A stretch of 64,000 nucleotides of DNA from Whitmania pigra (GCA_021613335.1 JAJTWR010000182.1:552501-616500), one strand, 5' to 3'; counted from the stretch's first letter, positions 53,101 to 63,249 are shown. The notes: generated from the sequence alone by a model not told the origin. A program made the numbers and translations.

Positions 53101-56100
53101 CACCGTCACATTCATCACTCTGCTCATCAACATTGTTATCATTATCGCCTTGATCGCTTGTTGGTGCTAACCAGCAAATGAAATAAATAAGCACTGGCAA
53201 TCCTTTCAACTCTCCATCAAAAGTCTCTCAGTTTTTATCGTTCTCTCTCTCGAAACGCGATAACCTTTAGTGGTGATTAAGTGCATTTTGTGGCCATCAG
53301 TTTAAAATCTTTGTAATTAGTAATGTTAAAGAGACTAGTATCGTTAACCGCCCTCACAGGCATCTAGTTGTAGTTTGGTTATAGTTTCTCATGCATTCAT
53401 TTATTAATAATTATGATAAGCAAACGTAATCATCACCAATGGTCATTGCAATTTGTTGTGGTCACAGGATGCTCAAGACAGACCATGCCACTCTTGAGGA
53501 GCAGTTGAGAATCTTATCAGAGAGGAACCTCATCAAGGAACTTGAACCAGGAAGATGGGTGAGGAAGGTGCTCGACAGGAAATCAGGTTCATGGGAAAGT
53601 TGACTAATCTTTTAACTAATTTGATTATTATTAGTAGTAGTAATAGTAGTAGTGGTAGTACTAGAATTGAATTGGAGGGGCGCGGTGTCTTTGAAGTCCT
53701 GGGAGTTTTGGAAAGCACATGGCGTCACAAGAAGACTTCTTATGTGGATATCCATTAAGGTGTTACAGGAGACATATAAGATCTGGAAATTTTTCAAGCA
53801 TAGTACCTGGAGAAAACATAGACGAAAGGGCCAAAGAGGACGCACAAAAAACACTTTCAATAATTCATGACAATATTTCGAAAATTTATTTAACCATTTC
53901 AATACTTCTATTCGAACTCAAAATATTTATATTATGGTCCTTGGGTGATCCCTGACCCGTATGAGGACTTTAAATATTCGGGTGATGTTTTTTTTTGATG
54001 ATGGTTCTAGAAAGTGTCAGAGGGCTAAAAAAAATCTTTGAAAAGTAACTAGATTTATTCATTCAGTACCTAATAAACTTGGATCAGTAACTCTGTGATG
54101 ACACAATATTTTGAGATTTAAGCTGTTTGTCTACAGTGGGCATTCAATTAAATGAAACTTTTTTGTCAAACAAATTTTTTATTTGTTATTATTAATAATG
54201 ATTATTATTATTATTTATTATTACACTTATTATTTAAAATGTTTGCTACTAACAAATTCTAACAGATCAACAAAACACTCACATATGTGATCACCATCTC
54301 TCAACTCAGAGTTCATTGGGTTCTTCATAATCTTCATTGATCAAGCAAATATGGTAAAAACTGCCTGTAGGGACAGTTTAACATTGCAGAAAATGACCCT
54401 ATTAGTGTTTTTGCCCTATATCGAGTTGTCTAAGTTAAACCATAGAAATAGTAAACCCATCCAAAAGGACAAATAGAAGACAATTTACCACATTTGTAGA
54501 CAAGATTTAAGAAGAAAATACTCAGCTATTACAATCTATTAAAAAAATCTTTTGATAATAGTTTGATTCTTTCTGTGTACCTTAACTTTGCATTCCAGAT
54601 CTTGCTGATGTAAGATCTGAAAGCACTTTGAAGTCCTTGCCAAGTTTTGAGATAAAATTAGTTCTTTCATAAGCAGAAATTACCTCAATTTTCTTTTCCA
54701 ATGGCAACCATTCTGAGAATCCATCGCTAACAATCTATTGGAAATTTATTTAAAGTCACTTAAACAAGAGCAAAACAGGAAGTTTGAAATCTAAGCACAA
54801 ATCCAAAGATGCTTTTTATCACCAACTTTTTTTTACAAATTGTATTTTTTTTAATTTTAAATTTAAAAGACAAATGGGCCTATAGGCAAGTTTTGCAACC
54901 ATTTCAGGCAAGCTCTTATTAAAGTTTGACAGATTCTTAATGTAGCACTATCATTACCCATCAAATTGTATTACCAAAAACAAATCCATTCTTGAAAAAA
55001 TGTCCCTATAAGCAGTTTTTGCCTCTATCAAGTTGTCCCTGTGGGCAGTTTTTACTGTATCATTAAGTAAAACATTGCTGATCAGTATTCATTAAGTTTA
55101 TAGTTATTTATTTATTTATTTTTTAAAAATCATTATTAATTAATTACACATTCAGAGCTGAAGATAGTGAAGAACATTCCCTCACAGATCGATGGTACGA
55201 AACCCACTGTGGCCATCATCACTTCCAAGTATTACGAGAAGTTGGCTGTCGATGCCATGATGGAGAACAAGACAACCTTTGTCAAGTACAAGACTGAAGG
55301 TGACTCCATACCAGCTGGAATGATTTATATACTGCTTGCTTGATTGATTGATTGATTTTTAACACATGCTAAATAGAACATACAACATTCTGATTACCTT
55401 TAGTGGTGATTGAGTGCATTTTATATATCATTATTGGCATGAAGTAGTTTGTTAGTGCTCCCTTAGAATGCTGATGTTGAATTACATTTTCATCTTTTGT
55501 ATCGACAATTGAAGTGCCTCTTCAATGACAAATAAATGATTTCAGAATAATAAATTTTACGAAAAATACCAAGATAAATAAATAAAACACAAGCACTTTA
55601 TTTACTACATGAAATTACAACAAGAGACTTATTATTTTATTTAGTTGCGCAATACATTTGCACGTTCATTTGCAGGAGAGTCCAACGTCTACACCATCGG
55701 TTACATCGGGACCCACAAAGTCGTCTCCACTAAACTTCCGGCCATTGGCAGGCAAATGGCAGCCCAAATATCGTCCGGAAATACCACAACCAGACTGCTT
55801 GGTTGGTCCTTTTGATTGGCCTCGAGCTAACAGATGATGGTCCCTTTTAAGAATGCTCATTGTTTTGTCTGGAATGCTTTCAGTAGTCTACTTTGAAGAC
55901 ATCTGTTTGGTGTAGAGATCGTTTGGTCTCAATGTTTGTTTTCTAGGAGTGTTATTTTTGTTTATTTATTAGTGTTTCTATTTATTAGGAATACATTTCA
56001 ATGAAGAATAATGTTGTAGCCATTGCATTTTATTGTTGTTGTTATTATTAATATTATTATTTTTTGATTTTTTTTTGTATTTTTGTTGAACATGTTCTAT

Positions 56101-57394
56101 CTATTGTCCACCTAATCAACAAGTGCTTGCTAAATGTGGAAATAAGATTAGGAATGCATACATATTTTATTTTAAGAAATGTTTTTTCAAAGAATGGTTT
56201 GATTATTTTTAAGTGCTAATTATCAATTGCTAATGTTGACATGATTTCATTATCATCAAATATGTAATATGTCCATGTGCCACATTACAGGAACGTTTGG
56301 TGAGATAGATCACGTGCTACTGGTGGGCGTGTGTGGAGGTGTGCCACACTATGCTGACTTTTACAAACACGTCAGACTGGGTGATATTCTTGTCTCCAGC
56401 AATACCCTCAACTCTGACAGTTACTACATCTACTGCGACAAGACCATCCAAGACGAAGCCACGGACGAGAATTTGAACTCAACAAAGTTCTCCGTCAAGG
56501 GATGGCAAGCCAAAGACTCCACACTTCTGGATCTTTCCAGGAAGCTCAAGGAGAGCAGCCTCAAAAGCTCTCGTGGGGAAGGTGACCTTCAAGTTTGGGA
56601 ACGTTACATCCTCGAAGGTCAGAAGACCTTGGAAGGTCAAGAGGTTGCTTTCTCCAGGCCTTCCGTGGAGACGGACAGGCTCTTCATGAACATCAGAGGA
56701 AATGATGTCATTGAAGTAGGGCCGTTATTCAACATTATTTCAGTCGTTATGATTATTTATGAGATTAGGAATTCATCATTTGTAAGAAATTAGAGTTAAT
56801 GATAAGAATATTGTAGTGTGTCAATAAACTTAAGGAATGATAGAATCCCATGCGTTGGTTTGAAATATTGACTTGCTCTCTCCTCATAATCTCCTTCCCC
56901 ATTGGCAGGTTGGACATCCAATGAAACCAGATGACAACAAGGAACTTTCCAACAAGCCGGGCTTTCCAACCATCCACTTCGGTTGCATAGGGTCTGGAAA
57001 GCCCATAGTCCACAACGACCAGACCCGGCTGGAATTTGCTTCCAAATATCATTGCGTTGGATTGGACTGTGAATTCGATCAGGTAGAAATTAAATAACAT
57101 TTATAATTAAAATAGTATTAATTTAAGCTAATTAATTTTTTTTCTTTTTTTGAACTTTTGTGAATTTACAAAGCATTAGAAAGTAAATTAGAAATACAAA
57201 TTCAACGATGTCTTTTTTTCCAGGTATTGGAATCTATAGTAGGAAGTAGAAAAGAGAGCTTCCTCATCATCAGAGGTGTGGCTGATTATGTTGATGGAAC
57301 CAAGAACGCAGAGTGGCAGCCATATGCAGCCCTGGCTGCTGCTGCCTTCATGAAGTCTGTCCTCGAGACGTTAAAGATGCCGTCGAGCCATTGA
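50191..57394 (+). CDS. Winged-helix plus nucleoside-phosphorylase-superfamily fusion protein
   Basis: Eight plus-strand exons: 50191-50350, 51166-51274, 53468-53586, 55156-55299, 55676-55801, 56291-56715, 56909-57082, 57224-57394. They join in phase to 476 codons (475 aa, TGA). Exon 1 encodes a hydrophobic segment (IFMSLTIILFLHSTVSL). Residues about 60-130 form a winged helix: QLLHYLESAYPNILPTDDLL, LEEQLRILSERNLIKELEPG, RWVRK. The rest is a PNP_UDP fold: KPTVAIITSKYYEK, DHVLLVGVCGGVPHYADF, VRLGDILVSS, GSGKPIVHNDQTRLEFASKY, and the C-terminal IIRGVADYVDGTKNAEWQPY, AALAAAAFMKSVL. Phosphorylases and MTA/SAH nucleosidases of this fold cleave nucleosides; the conserved late Asp (RGVADY) is present. 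The substrate is not readable. A shorter start at 51198 (MIVQEQL) would drop the hydrophobic exon. Confidence 0.82.
51047..51136. repeat. (GAAT)n tetranucleotide repeat
   Basis: About 90 bases of GAAT repeat with one GATT and one AAAT interruption, in intron 1 of the winged-helix/phosphorylase gene just before exon 2. Confidence 0.92.
52668..52890 (-). mobile_element. LINE ORF2 C-terminal remnant
   Basis: Minus-strand fragment HTYSVRSSNNYRSAFAKSDT followed, after a one-base frame change, by LGPKIYSTVPRIITNLSTLY and FKKALKHFIITSK-stop. The TRSS-NYR / GPKIWNSLP / FKK-LK pattern is the conserved tail of non-LTR reverse-transcriptase ORFs (Jockey/CR1-like). Sequence to the left down to about 52470 looks like its 3' UTR, with CAATAATAAAAG near 52500. 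It lies in intron 2 of the winged-helix/phosphorylase gene, antisense to it. Confidence 0.7.
54350..55062. mobile_element. MITE-like element with inverted termini
   Basis: The left end reads TATGGTAAAAACTGCCTGTA and continues GGGACA; the right end in reverse complement reads TACAGTAAAAACTGCCCACA and continues GGGACA. Both start at TA, as in Tc1/mariner/pogo insertions. The interior (about 0.7 kb) has no coding frame. A second word, TTTTTGCC-CTAT-TC-AGTTGTC, occurs near both ends in the same orientation. It lies in intron 3 of the winged-helix/phosphorylase gene. Confidence 0.72.
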
Positions 57395-58020
57395 CTTTGA
57401 CGGTTCGTTCGTGTACACAAAATGTTCAACGGTGAAAGCTGGATCTCGAAAGCTTTGATGATAAACTTTTTTAATTGTTTTAATTTTTTTTTTAATATCC
57501 TGCGATGACAAGCTTTTTACTATTGTAGAATTTCTTTGGTCGACTCAATTATCAGCCTGCTAATAGAAATGCTTTAACATGGCAACTGTTCTGTATTGTC
57601 GTCGTTGATGTTTATGTTCTACTTTGTCTCTCTTTTAAAAACCAATTTACTTTGCTACAGTCGACTTTATTTTGTTTTCAGTTTTGAGTGTATTTATTTC
57701 GGAAGATTTTTATACAATTGCATCATAGCCACTAGTCCAGCAGAGTCCAGTATTGATTCAATTTTTGGCCTTTTGTCATGTCAATGCCCAGTCAAGCATT
57801 CTAACCCCAAACTTAACTGGTCACAGATTGGTCGTGCTTTGTTTGTTGTTAATGTCTATAAATGGTTTGCCATTCTGCTCACTATTTATCTTATTTACGT
57901 TTATTCATTTTGATTTTGTTAATCTCATATTGTTAGTTTTTGTCTTCAATTATAATGCTCCTCTTGGTTGGGAACATTGATTACTTTTGTAATTTAATTT
58001 TTAAGACATTATCAATTGTA
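57395..58020. other. 3' flank of the winged-helix/phosphorylase gene
   Basis: AT-rich DNA containing the 3' untranslated region. Open frames at 57596-57980 are hydrophobic, low-complexity translations of T-rich DNA and are not supported. Confidence 0.5.
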
Positions 58021-58029
58021 GGAGGGCTG

Positions 58030-59100
58030 AGATTAAAACGAAAATAGATGAATATCGGTTTTAGGTTGTGGTTCGATCTCATTATGTAGATCGGTTAAAA
58101 TATTTACAATTTTTATAGCATATGTTTGGGAATCTAAGGCTTCTGAAGTAGAAACGGTGCTCAAAGGTCGTGATGAACGAGACCTTGTAAAAACAGATTC
58201 CAAGATAGTTTTATACCTCATTATGATGCATTAATGTGTAAAAGATGTTGGGAAGATTGCTAAGGAGATTTGCAGATGCAAAAAAGATACAACGCTCATT
58301 TGATCAGTGAAGGTTGCGTTGCTATTGAGCAAGAAGACTCTTAATACAAATCGATATTGGAGGGACCTCCGCCCAACATGTCTCTTATTTTGTTCCAGTT
58401 TTAGGGGCTCCATTAAAGCTTTTTCCAAGGCAACTTGAGGAGACGACCTTTTTATAGCGTCTAGTATAAAGTCAGAGGGTTTCTTGGTTGTTCCAATTTG
58501 CTTTGGAATATGACATTTTGACTTTCTTCATGCGCCAAATGGAGAGATAATTCGAATGTTGAATACGCAATGTCTTCCCACTTCCTCTAGGTGCATCGAA
58601 AAACACATTGCTGCCTTCGCCAGAGCTGGTCCAAATGTAGCGCCATTGCAACTAATTACTGTTGTTGCGGTTTGGCAATGAATACCCTTTTGGGCTTTTT
58701 GGGCTGGCTTCATGTCAAATTCACTTAATTTCAGGGAGCAATAGATTTGTAATAGGCGTTACATAATGCTCACATAACTTTGTCAGTTGTCATGAATAGT
58801 CCGCATCTTGTGGATAGTTGAATGCTGCTTCTCGAAAGTCTTTATGCTGACGATTTAAAATGCCGCTCTTCTTCGTAAATCCATTGGTCTTCTTGCTTAG
58901 ACTTGCTCTGGGGTTTCAGCATCTCATCTTGTTGAAGCTTTTAGTCGATCTTGCTCTCAAGTTGCGACATTTCGTCTTATTGCAGCTCTGAGACGGTTTT
59001 CAGTGCCTTGTTGTCCGACCAGTTGTGGAGATTCCGCGACACTTGTTCGATTTTGTTCTCTTCGGAATTATCAGACGTGTTTACGAATCTTTAGACCACT
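58030..59100 (-). pseudogene. Decayed Helitron/Pif1-type helicase fragment with Walker A motif
   Basis: On the minus strand, 58621-58571 reads GEGSNVFFDAPRGSGKTL, the Walker A loop of Helitron-type Pif1 helicases (family form FF-DAPGGTGKTF). The surrounding 1 kb has higher GC than the intergenic average and many short frames broken by stops and frameshifts. No continuous helicase frame remains. It is therefore a dead mobile-element gene, in the opposite orientation to the neighbouring phosphorylase gene. Confidence 0.6.
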
Positions 59101-59134
59101 CGTCGACCTTAAGTAAAATCTTGTTGTCATTTTG

Positions 59135-59210
59135 GCATTTTAATTAACAATTCTAGATATGATTTACTTTGCAACAACAATGTAAACCATGAACAAACGA
59201 ATAAAAAAAA
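59135..59210 (+). repeat. Left arm of inverted repeat
   Basis: 76 bp identical to the complement of 62028-62103. It begins GCATTTTAATTAAC and ends with ATAAAAAAAA. Confidence 0.93.
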
Positions 59211-59611
59211 TGTTAATAAATCCGGAATTTTATGAAATTACAACTCCTAATAGATAACGACATTATAATAAAATATAAATATAGGATATGCTTTAAGAGC
59301 ATCAAAATGTTTGGTAAAATATGTATAATAATCAGAATCGGATTAAATCAGAAAATGTTACATGATGACTAACACGTCCACCAGCAAATATTTCCATCGA
59401 GTGCTACGACTTTATCTCGTACAAAATCATTGAACTGAAAATAAAATTAACGGAACAAATTACAAAATTAAATTATTCGGCATCTAATAGCATCCTTAGT
59501 CTAGATTAAAGAAAAATATAGCGTGACAAAATTAATTGTGAAATTGAAATTAATTAATTTGTTACATACAATATTCAGAATCTTCAAAATGAAGGTCAGA
59601 ATGTCCTGATA

Positions 59612-60163
59612 ATGTTTAGCTTAACAGCATCGCATCCCAACTTATCAAAATATTTTCTGCTTAGCTTCAATTTGTCGCTGAGGTATCAACAAGATGAAGA
59701 ATATAAAAAATCTCTGCTAGCGGATAGGGAAAAAGCGAGAAAAAAGAAACAACTCGAAGAGGAAGCAAGATTAGAGAAAGAAAAAGCTGAGCGCAAGCAA
59801 TTGGAAATCATTCGTTTGAAGAGAGAAATTCAGATGGAAATCCCGGCGGAGCCTGAAACAAGTCATCCAGACACTATCCGAGTGCTACTAAAGCTTCCAA
59901 ACGGATCTAGGTTGGAGAGAAAGTTCAACAAGCATGCCTCCTTACAAGTTTTGAATGATTTTGTGTTTGTCCACGAAGCAACACCGGACGATTTCAATAT
60001 TGTCAAGTCCCATCCTCGTACAAACATGCCGTGTAACAAGCAAAGATATTCGCCATTTTCCGAGATTGCCAGCTGTTCAAGCTTTAATGTAAATATTCCC
60101 ACCTTTGCTGAGATGGGTTTTCTGAAAAGCGATCTCTTACATGTTCACGACAACGAGGCATAA
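59612..60163 (+). pseudogene. FAF2: FAF2/UBXD8 C-terminal fragment (coiled coil plus UBX domain), frame open
   Basis: FAF2 is an ER/lipid-droplet adaptor that recruits the p97 ATPase through a C-terminal UBX domain. The 183-codon frame contains YQQDEEYKKSLLADREKARK, a charged helix, then the UBX domain: IRVLLKLPNGSRLERKF, LQVLNDFVFVHEATPDDF, FAEMGFLKSDLLHVHDNEA. This corresponds to the last third of FAF2 and stays open to the natural stop. The amino-terminal UBA, membrane hairpin and UAS domains are absent, and the preceding 2 kb has no such exons. About 15 extra residues from the ATG are unlike FAF2. Its position inside inverted repeats and helicase debris points to a fragment captured by a mobile element. 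An internal segment (CNKQRYSPFSEIASCSSFNV) differs from vertebrate FAF2. Expression is unknown. Confidence 0.75.
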
Positions 60164-60940
60164 CTTTAAAGCCTGTGAAAACCTTTAAATATTTATTTTT
60201 TAAACTGTTAATAAATGTTATATAATCCGATATTTAAATATTGGTTTTTGCTGCTAAAACTCACTGCAATTAGTTGCTAAATTAAGAAGATTCAATGACC
60301 GTTTGTTTTTTTTTACGATTTTTCCGTTTTATTATTTTGGTTGACTTTAGAATTATGATTGCCATAGTCTGTTGTGGGTTAAGATTAATAATTTTATTAT
60401 GGCTATTGTGTTTTCTATATGCTAGTCAGTGTTTAGATTCGTTTTGACAGAAAGGATCAACTTACAATGTTAAAACGTAAATAGCATTATAATAAATCAT
60501 ATTCGTCAGTTTGTATCAGCCCAAAAAAATGTATTCGGTATAAATACAAAACTTGAAGAGGGAAGATGCCACCAGAACTGCCTGGAATCAGACTTTTGGG
60601 CGATGGACAAAAGATGTTTTAAAATAAAAGAAAGGAAACATAATTTCATGTTAAATAACTTTTACTTCCTATCTTTTGTGGGCACCGCAAAACTCATTTT
60701 TGGGATATTTTTGCTAAGTTTGAAAACAATACTTCACCAAATTTAAAACATAATTGTGGAAGCACTGTTTATATGACATACTAAAATTTTAGAAATGTTT
60801 GTGACGTATTAGTTGAGATATCATCAAAAGATGGGTACTTCCTACATATCCTGGGCTGAGTGTAGTTGTAAGAATTATTTCCGAGTACAGCATTTTGGAA
60901 CTCCATTTTTTATTTTAGGGACCTTTTCAAATATATTAGA
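60164..60940. other. Non-coding part of composite element
   Basis: AT-rich. An open frame at 60813-61049 (+) is antisense to the helicase fragment and is not supported as a gene. Confidence 0.4.
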
Positions 60941-60959
60941 GCCTCAGTTTTACAGCCCA

Positions 60960-61480
60960 CACTGTGAGCTTAATAGGTCGCTATATACTTTTACTATTAC
61001 TGCGAGCCGAGTTCCATTGTGGGGATCCTTAGAGGGTAAAAAGTTCTGAGTATGATAACACCGCCAATCTTCAGGTTGAGTTTGTGATTCTCAAATTTTC
61101 TGGATATGCAAGTTGGTCTTCAGCTTGATCACTCTCTGTTCTAGCGACACGTTCGTGTAGATGTACTTCTCATGGCATGCGCTGGATTGTTAAGTTTAAG
61201 TGATTTTTCATTAGTTCATTGAAATTTGCCCTTCCTTTTAGTCGATGTGGAGTTTGTGAAGTCTATATCTCCATGCAGCTGATCAACTGGATTTTGCGTT
61301 TCTGGCTAAAGTCGTTGAAGCAATGTGATCGCATCTCCATTTTACCCACTTCCTACTTCTAAAGGCCAGTCTGCAAATTCCCTCTCTGTATCAAGAGCTC
61401 GAATGTTTTGAATGAGTTTCATAACATTTAGTTCGAAAAAATATGATGTCTCTTCAAACAGCTGGCAACAGTCAGACATT
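60960..61480 (-). pseudogene. Helitron/Pif1 helicase middle fragment, broken
   Basis: On the minus strand 61480-61354 reads LNVMKLIQNIRALDTEREFA followed by DWPLEVGSG and a stop, the N-x-R-x(n)-FA-x-WLL-x-VG-x-G block of Helitron helicases. Further along, LNLKIGGVII (about 61070-61040) and NGTRLAV (61019-60999) match the later L-x-LKVGA-x-VMLLRN / CNGTRL block. Stops and frame changes separate the pieces. Confidence 0.65.
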
Positions 61481-61697
61481 GTAAACCTTTAAATATAACT
61501 GGCAAATCTTAATAAAATTACCTTTTAAAAAAAGGGGGCTTAGATATGGTAGAAAAAATCATTGAGCAAACAAATGTCCTTTTCTAGTCAAGCAGATGTA
61601 ACCGCAGGAACATTCATTCATTCTGAAAATTCATTTCCCTAAATTTCATCTCCCAAAATATTATTTCATTATATTTGGTGTAAAAATTCCATACTAG

Positions 61698-61760
61698 CGA
61701 CAGTCCTACATAAAGTTGTCCATGACTGAAAACCGGTTTTGATGGTAGGTATATAATAAG
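61698..61760 (-). pseudogene. Helitron/Pif1 helicase C-terminal motif
   Basis: Minus-strand reading PSKPVFSHGQLYVGLSLVWN, the terminal F-(T/S)-HGQLYVALSRV motif of Pif1/RecD-type helicases. It lies upstream, in transcription direction, of motifs that should precede it, so it comes from a different copy or a rearranged one. Confidence 0.65.
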
Positions 61761-61805
61761 CTTCAGTATTCATATCCTGTTCCTCCAGGAGAGATCTTTA
61801 GATTT

Positions 61806-62188
61806 TGTTTGCCTACTTCAATTTAAAGGGATATTACCTATCGCAACATCACCAAAAATGCAACATTTGCTGCACATTACGCAGTACTGTTTTTTTTTTT
61901 CAAAATTTAGATGCATATTAATTTTATTAAGAATCTATTTTTTCTAATTTAAATTTTTTATATTATCTATTTTCGTCGTTATCTATTAGGGGTGTTGCAA
62001 TTTCATAAAATTTAAGAATTTTTAACGTTTTTTTTATTCGTTTGTTCATGGTTTACATTGTTGTTGCAAAGTAAATCATATCTAGAATTGTTAATTAAAA
62101 TGCTAAAATGCCAACATGTTTTCGTTTGCTTACTTCAATTTAAAAGGATATTACCTATCGCAACATGACTAAAAATTGCACCTTTGCT
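61806..62188. repeat. Direct repeat pair of about 65 bp flanking the right inverted-repeat arm
   Basis: Bases about 61807-61870 and 62122-62186 share TTTGCCTACTTCAATTTAAA-type sequence and GGATATTACCTATCGCAACA, with about 10 differences. The right inverted arm (62028-62103) sits between them. Confidence 0.75.
62028..62103 (-). repeat. Right arm of inverted repeat
   Basis: 76 bp, exact complement of 59135-59210. Confidence 0.93.
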
Positions 62189-62549
62189 TCACGAATTATT
62201 GGTTTTACTATCTGATTTTGGAACCGCTATGTCGAAGATGTACTAAGTCATGTTTTAGTTAATCATTAATGGCTCCCTGTCAAAACTTGAGCGCAGCTAG
62301 TTCCCGGATACAATCAGTAAATTGAAATGAGTGCCAATTCTCTGTTTCTGTGATGTTAGATGCACCAAGCTTCTTGTAGAACTGAATTGATGGCTCATTC
62401 CATGACAAGACAGAGAGGTTTATTTTATGATAGTTTTCATCAACTGCTACCTGCAAAAGTTTCAGAATGAAGTGTTATGGCATAAAACATATTTGTGAAC
62501 ATTTTGGGTATGAAGAAGAAGCTCCTGTTATCAGTGATGGGCTTTAACT

Positions 62550-63143
62550 ACTTAAAAAATAGTTAACTACTTGTTTATAAAAGTAGTTAGTAACTATTTT
62601 TAACTACTTTTTAAATAAGTAGTTAGTAACTACTCCTTAACTACTTGCATAGTAGTTAACTACTTTTAACTACTTTTCCGTTGACATTTGATAAAATTAA
62701 TTTTCTGGACAATTGAACAAAATATAATTATTAGCATATTTATTTACACTTAAAAAATAGTTAACTACTTGTTTATAAAAGTAGTTAGTAACTATTTTTA
62801 ACTACTTTTTAAATAAGTAGTTAGTAACTACTCCTTAACTACTTGCATAGTAGTTAACTACTTTTAACTACTTTTCCGTTGACATTTGATAAAATTAATT
62901 TTCTGGACAATTGAACAAAATATAATTATTAGCATATTTATTTACACTTAAAAAATAGTTAACTACTTGTTTATAAAAGTAGTTAGTAACTATTTTTAAC
63001 TACTTTTTAAATAAGTAGTTAGTAACTACTCCTTAACTACTTGCATAGTAGTTAACTACTTTTAACTACTTTTCCGTTGACATTTGATAAAATTAATTTT
63101 CTGGACAATTGAACAAAATATAATTATTAGCATATTTATTTAC
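62550..63143. repeat. Three identical tandem copies of a 198-bp hAT subterminal repeat
   Basis: Copies start at 62550, 62748 and 62946. Each contains many copies, in both orientations, of the word AGTAGTTA / TAACTACT and palindromic GTTAAC, followed by a non-palindromic spacer ending GCATATTTATTTAC. Subterminal repeats of this sort bind transposase in hAT elements; exact triplication is recent. Confidence 0.95.
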
Positions 63144-63249
63144 ACTAGTGTAACATTTTCAACAAAATTTTATTGTCCAAATTAATCAAAAACAGAAGTA
63201 TTCAGTGGATGTTTCAGGCGATCTCTTAAAAAAATCATCATGTCAACAT

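Larger units (their letters stand above)
59134..62104. mobile_element. Composite element bounded by 76-bp perfect inverted repeats
   Basis: Bases 59135-59210 and the reverse complement of 62028-62103 are identical over 76 bp (GCATTTTAATTAACAATTCT and on). Weaker similarity continues inward to TAATAGATAACGAC at 59248-59261 and its complement at 61975-61988, giving about 130-bp inverted ends around about 3 kb. Inside are a FAF2-like fragment (plus strand) and Helitron/Pif1 helicase fragments (minus strand). The identity of the ends implies a recent origin or ongoing homogenisation. The element class is uncertain, because Helitrons normally lack terminal inverted repeats. Confidence 0.65.

Noticed and set aside
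52822..53181. 119-codon plus-strand open frame within a phosphorylase gene intron
   Set aside because: Its first part is antisense to the LINE ORF2 remnant and its end is His-rich repeat translation; no homology is recognisable.
53555..53955. Several overlapping open frames after phosphorylase exon 3
   Set aside because: They lie in intron 3, on both strands, with no family resemblance; splice phase requires joining 53586 to 55156 instead.
58528..58713. 61-codon minus-strand open frame as a small gene
   Set aside because: The frame that carries meaning here is the helicase Walker A reading, which is offset; the open frame is an out-of-frame shadow in a decayed element.
62550..63143. Tripled 198-bp repeat as a possible CRISPR or replication origin
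   Set aside because: The units are head-to-tail, identical, without spacers, and lie directly inside a hAT terminus, where subterminal repeats are expected.
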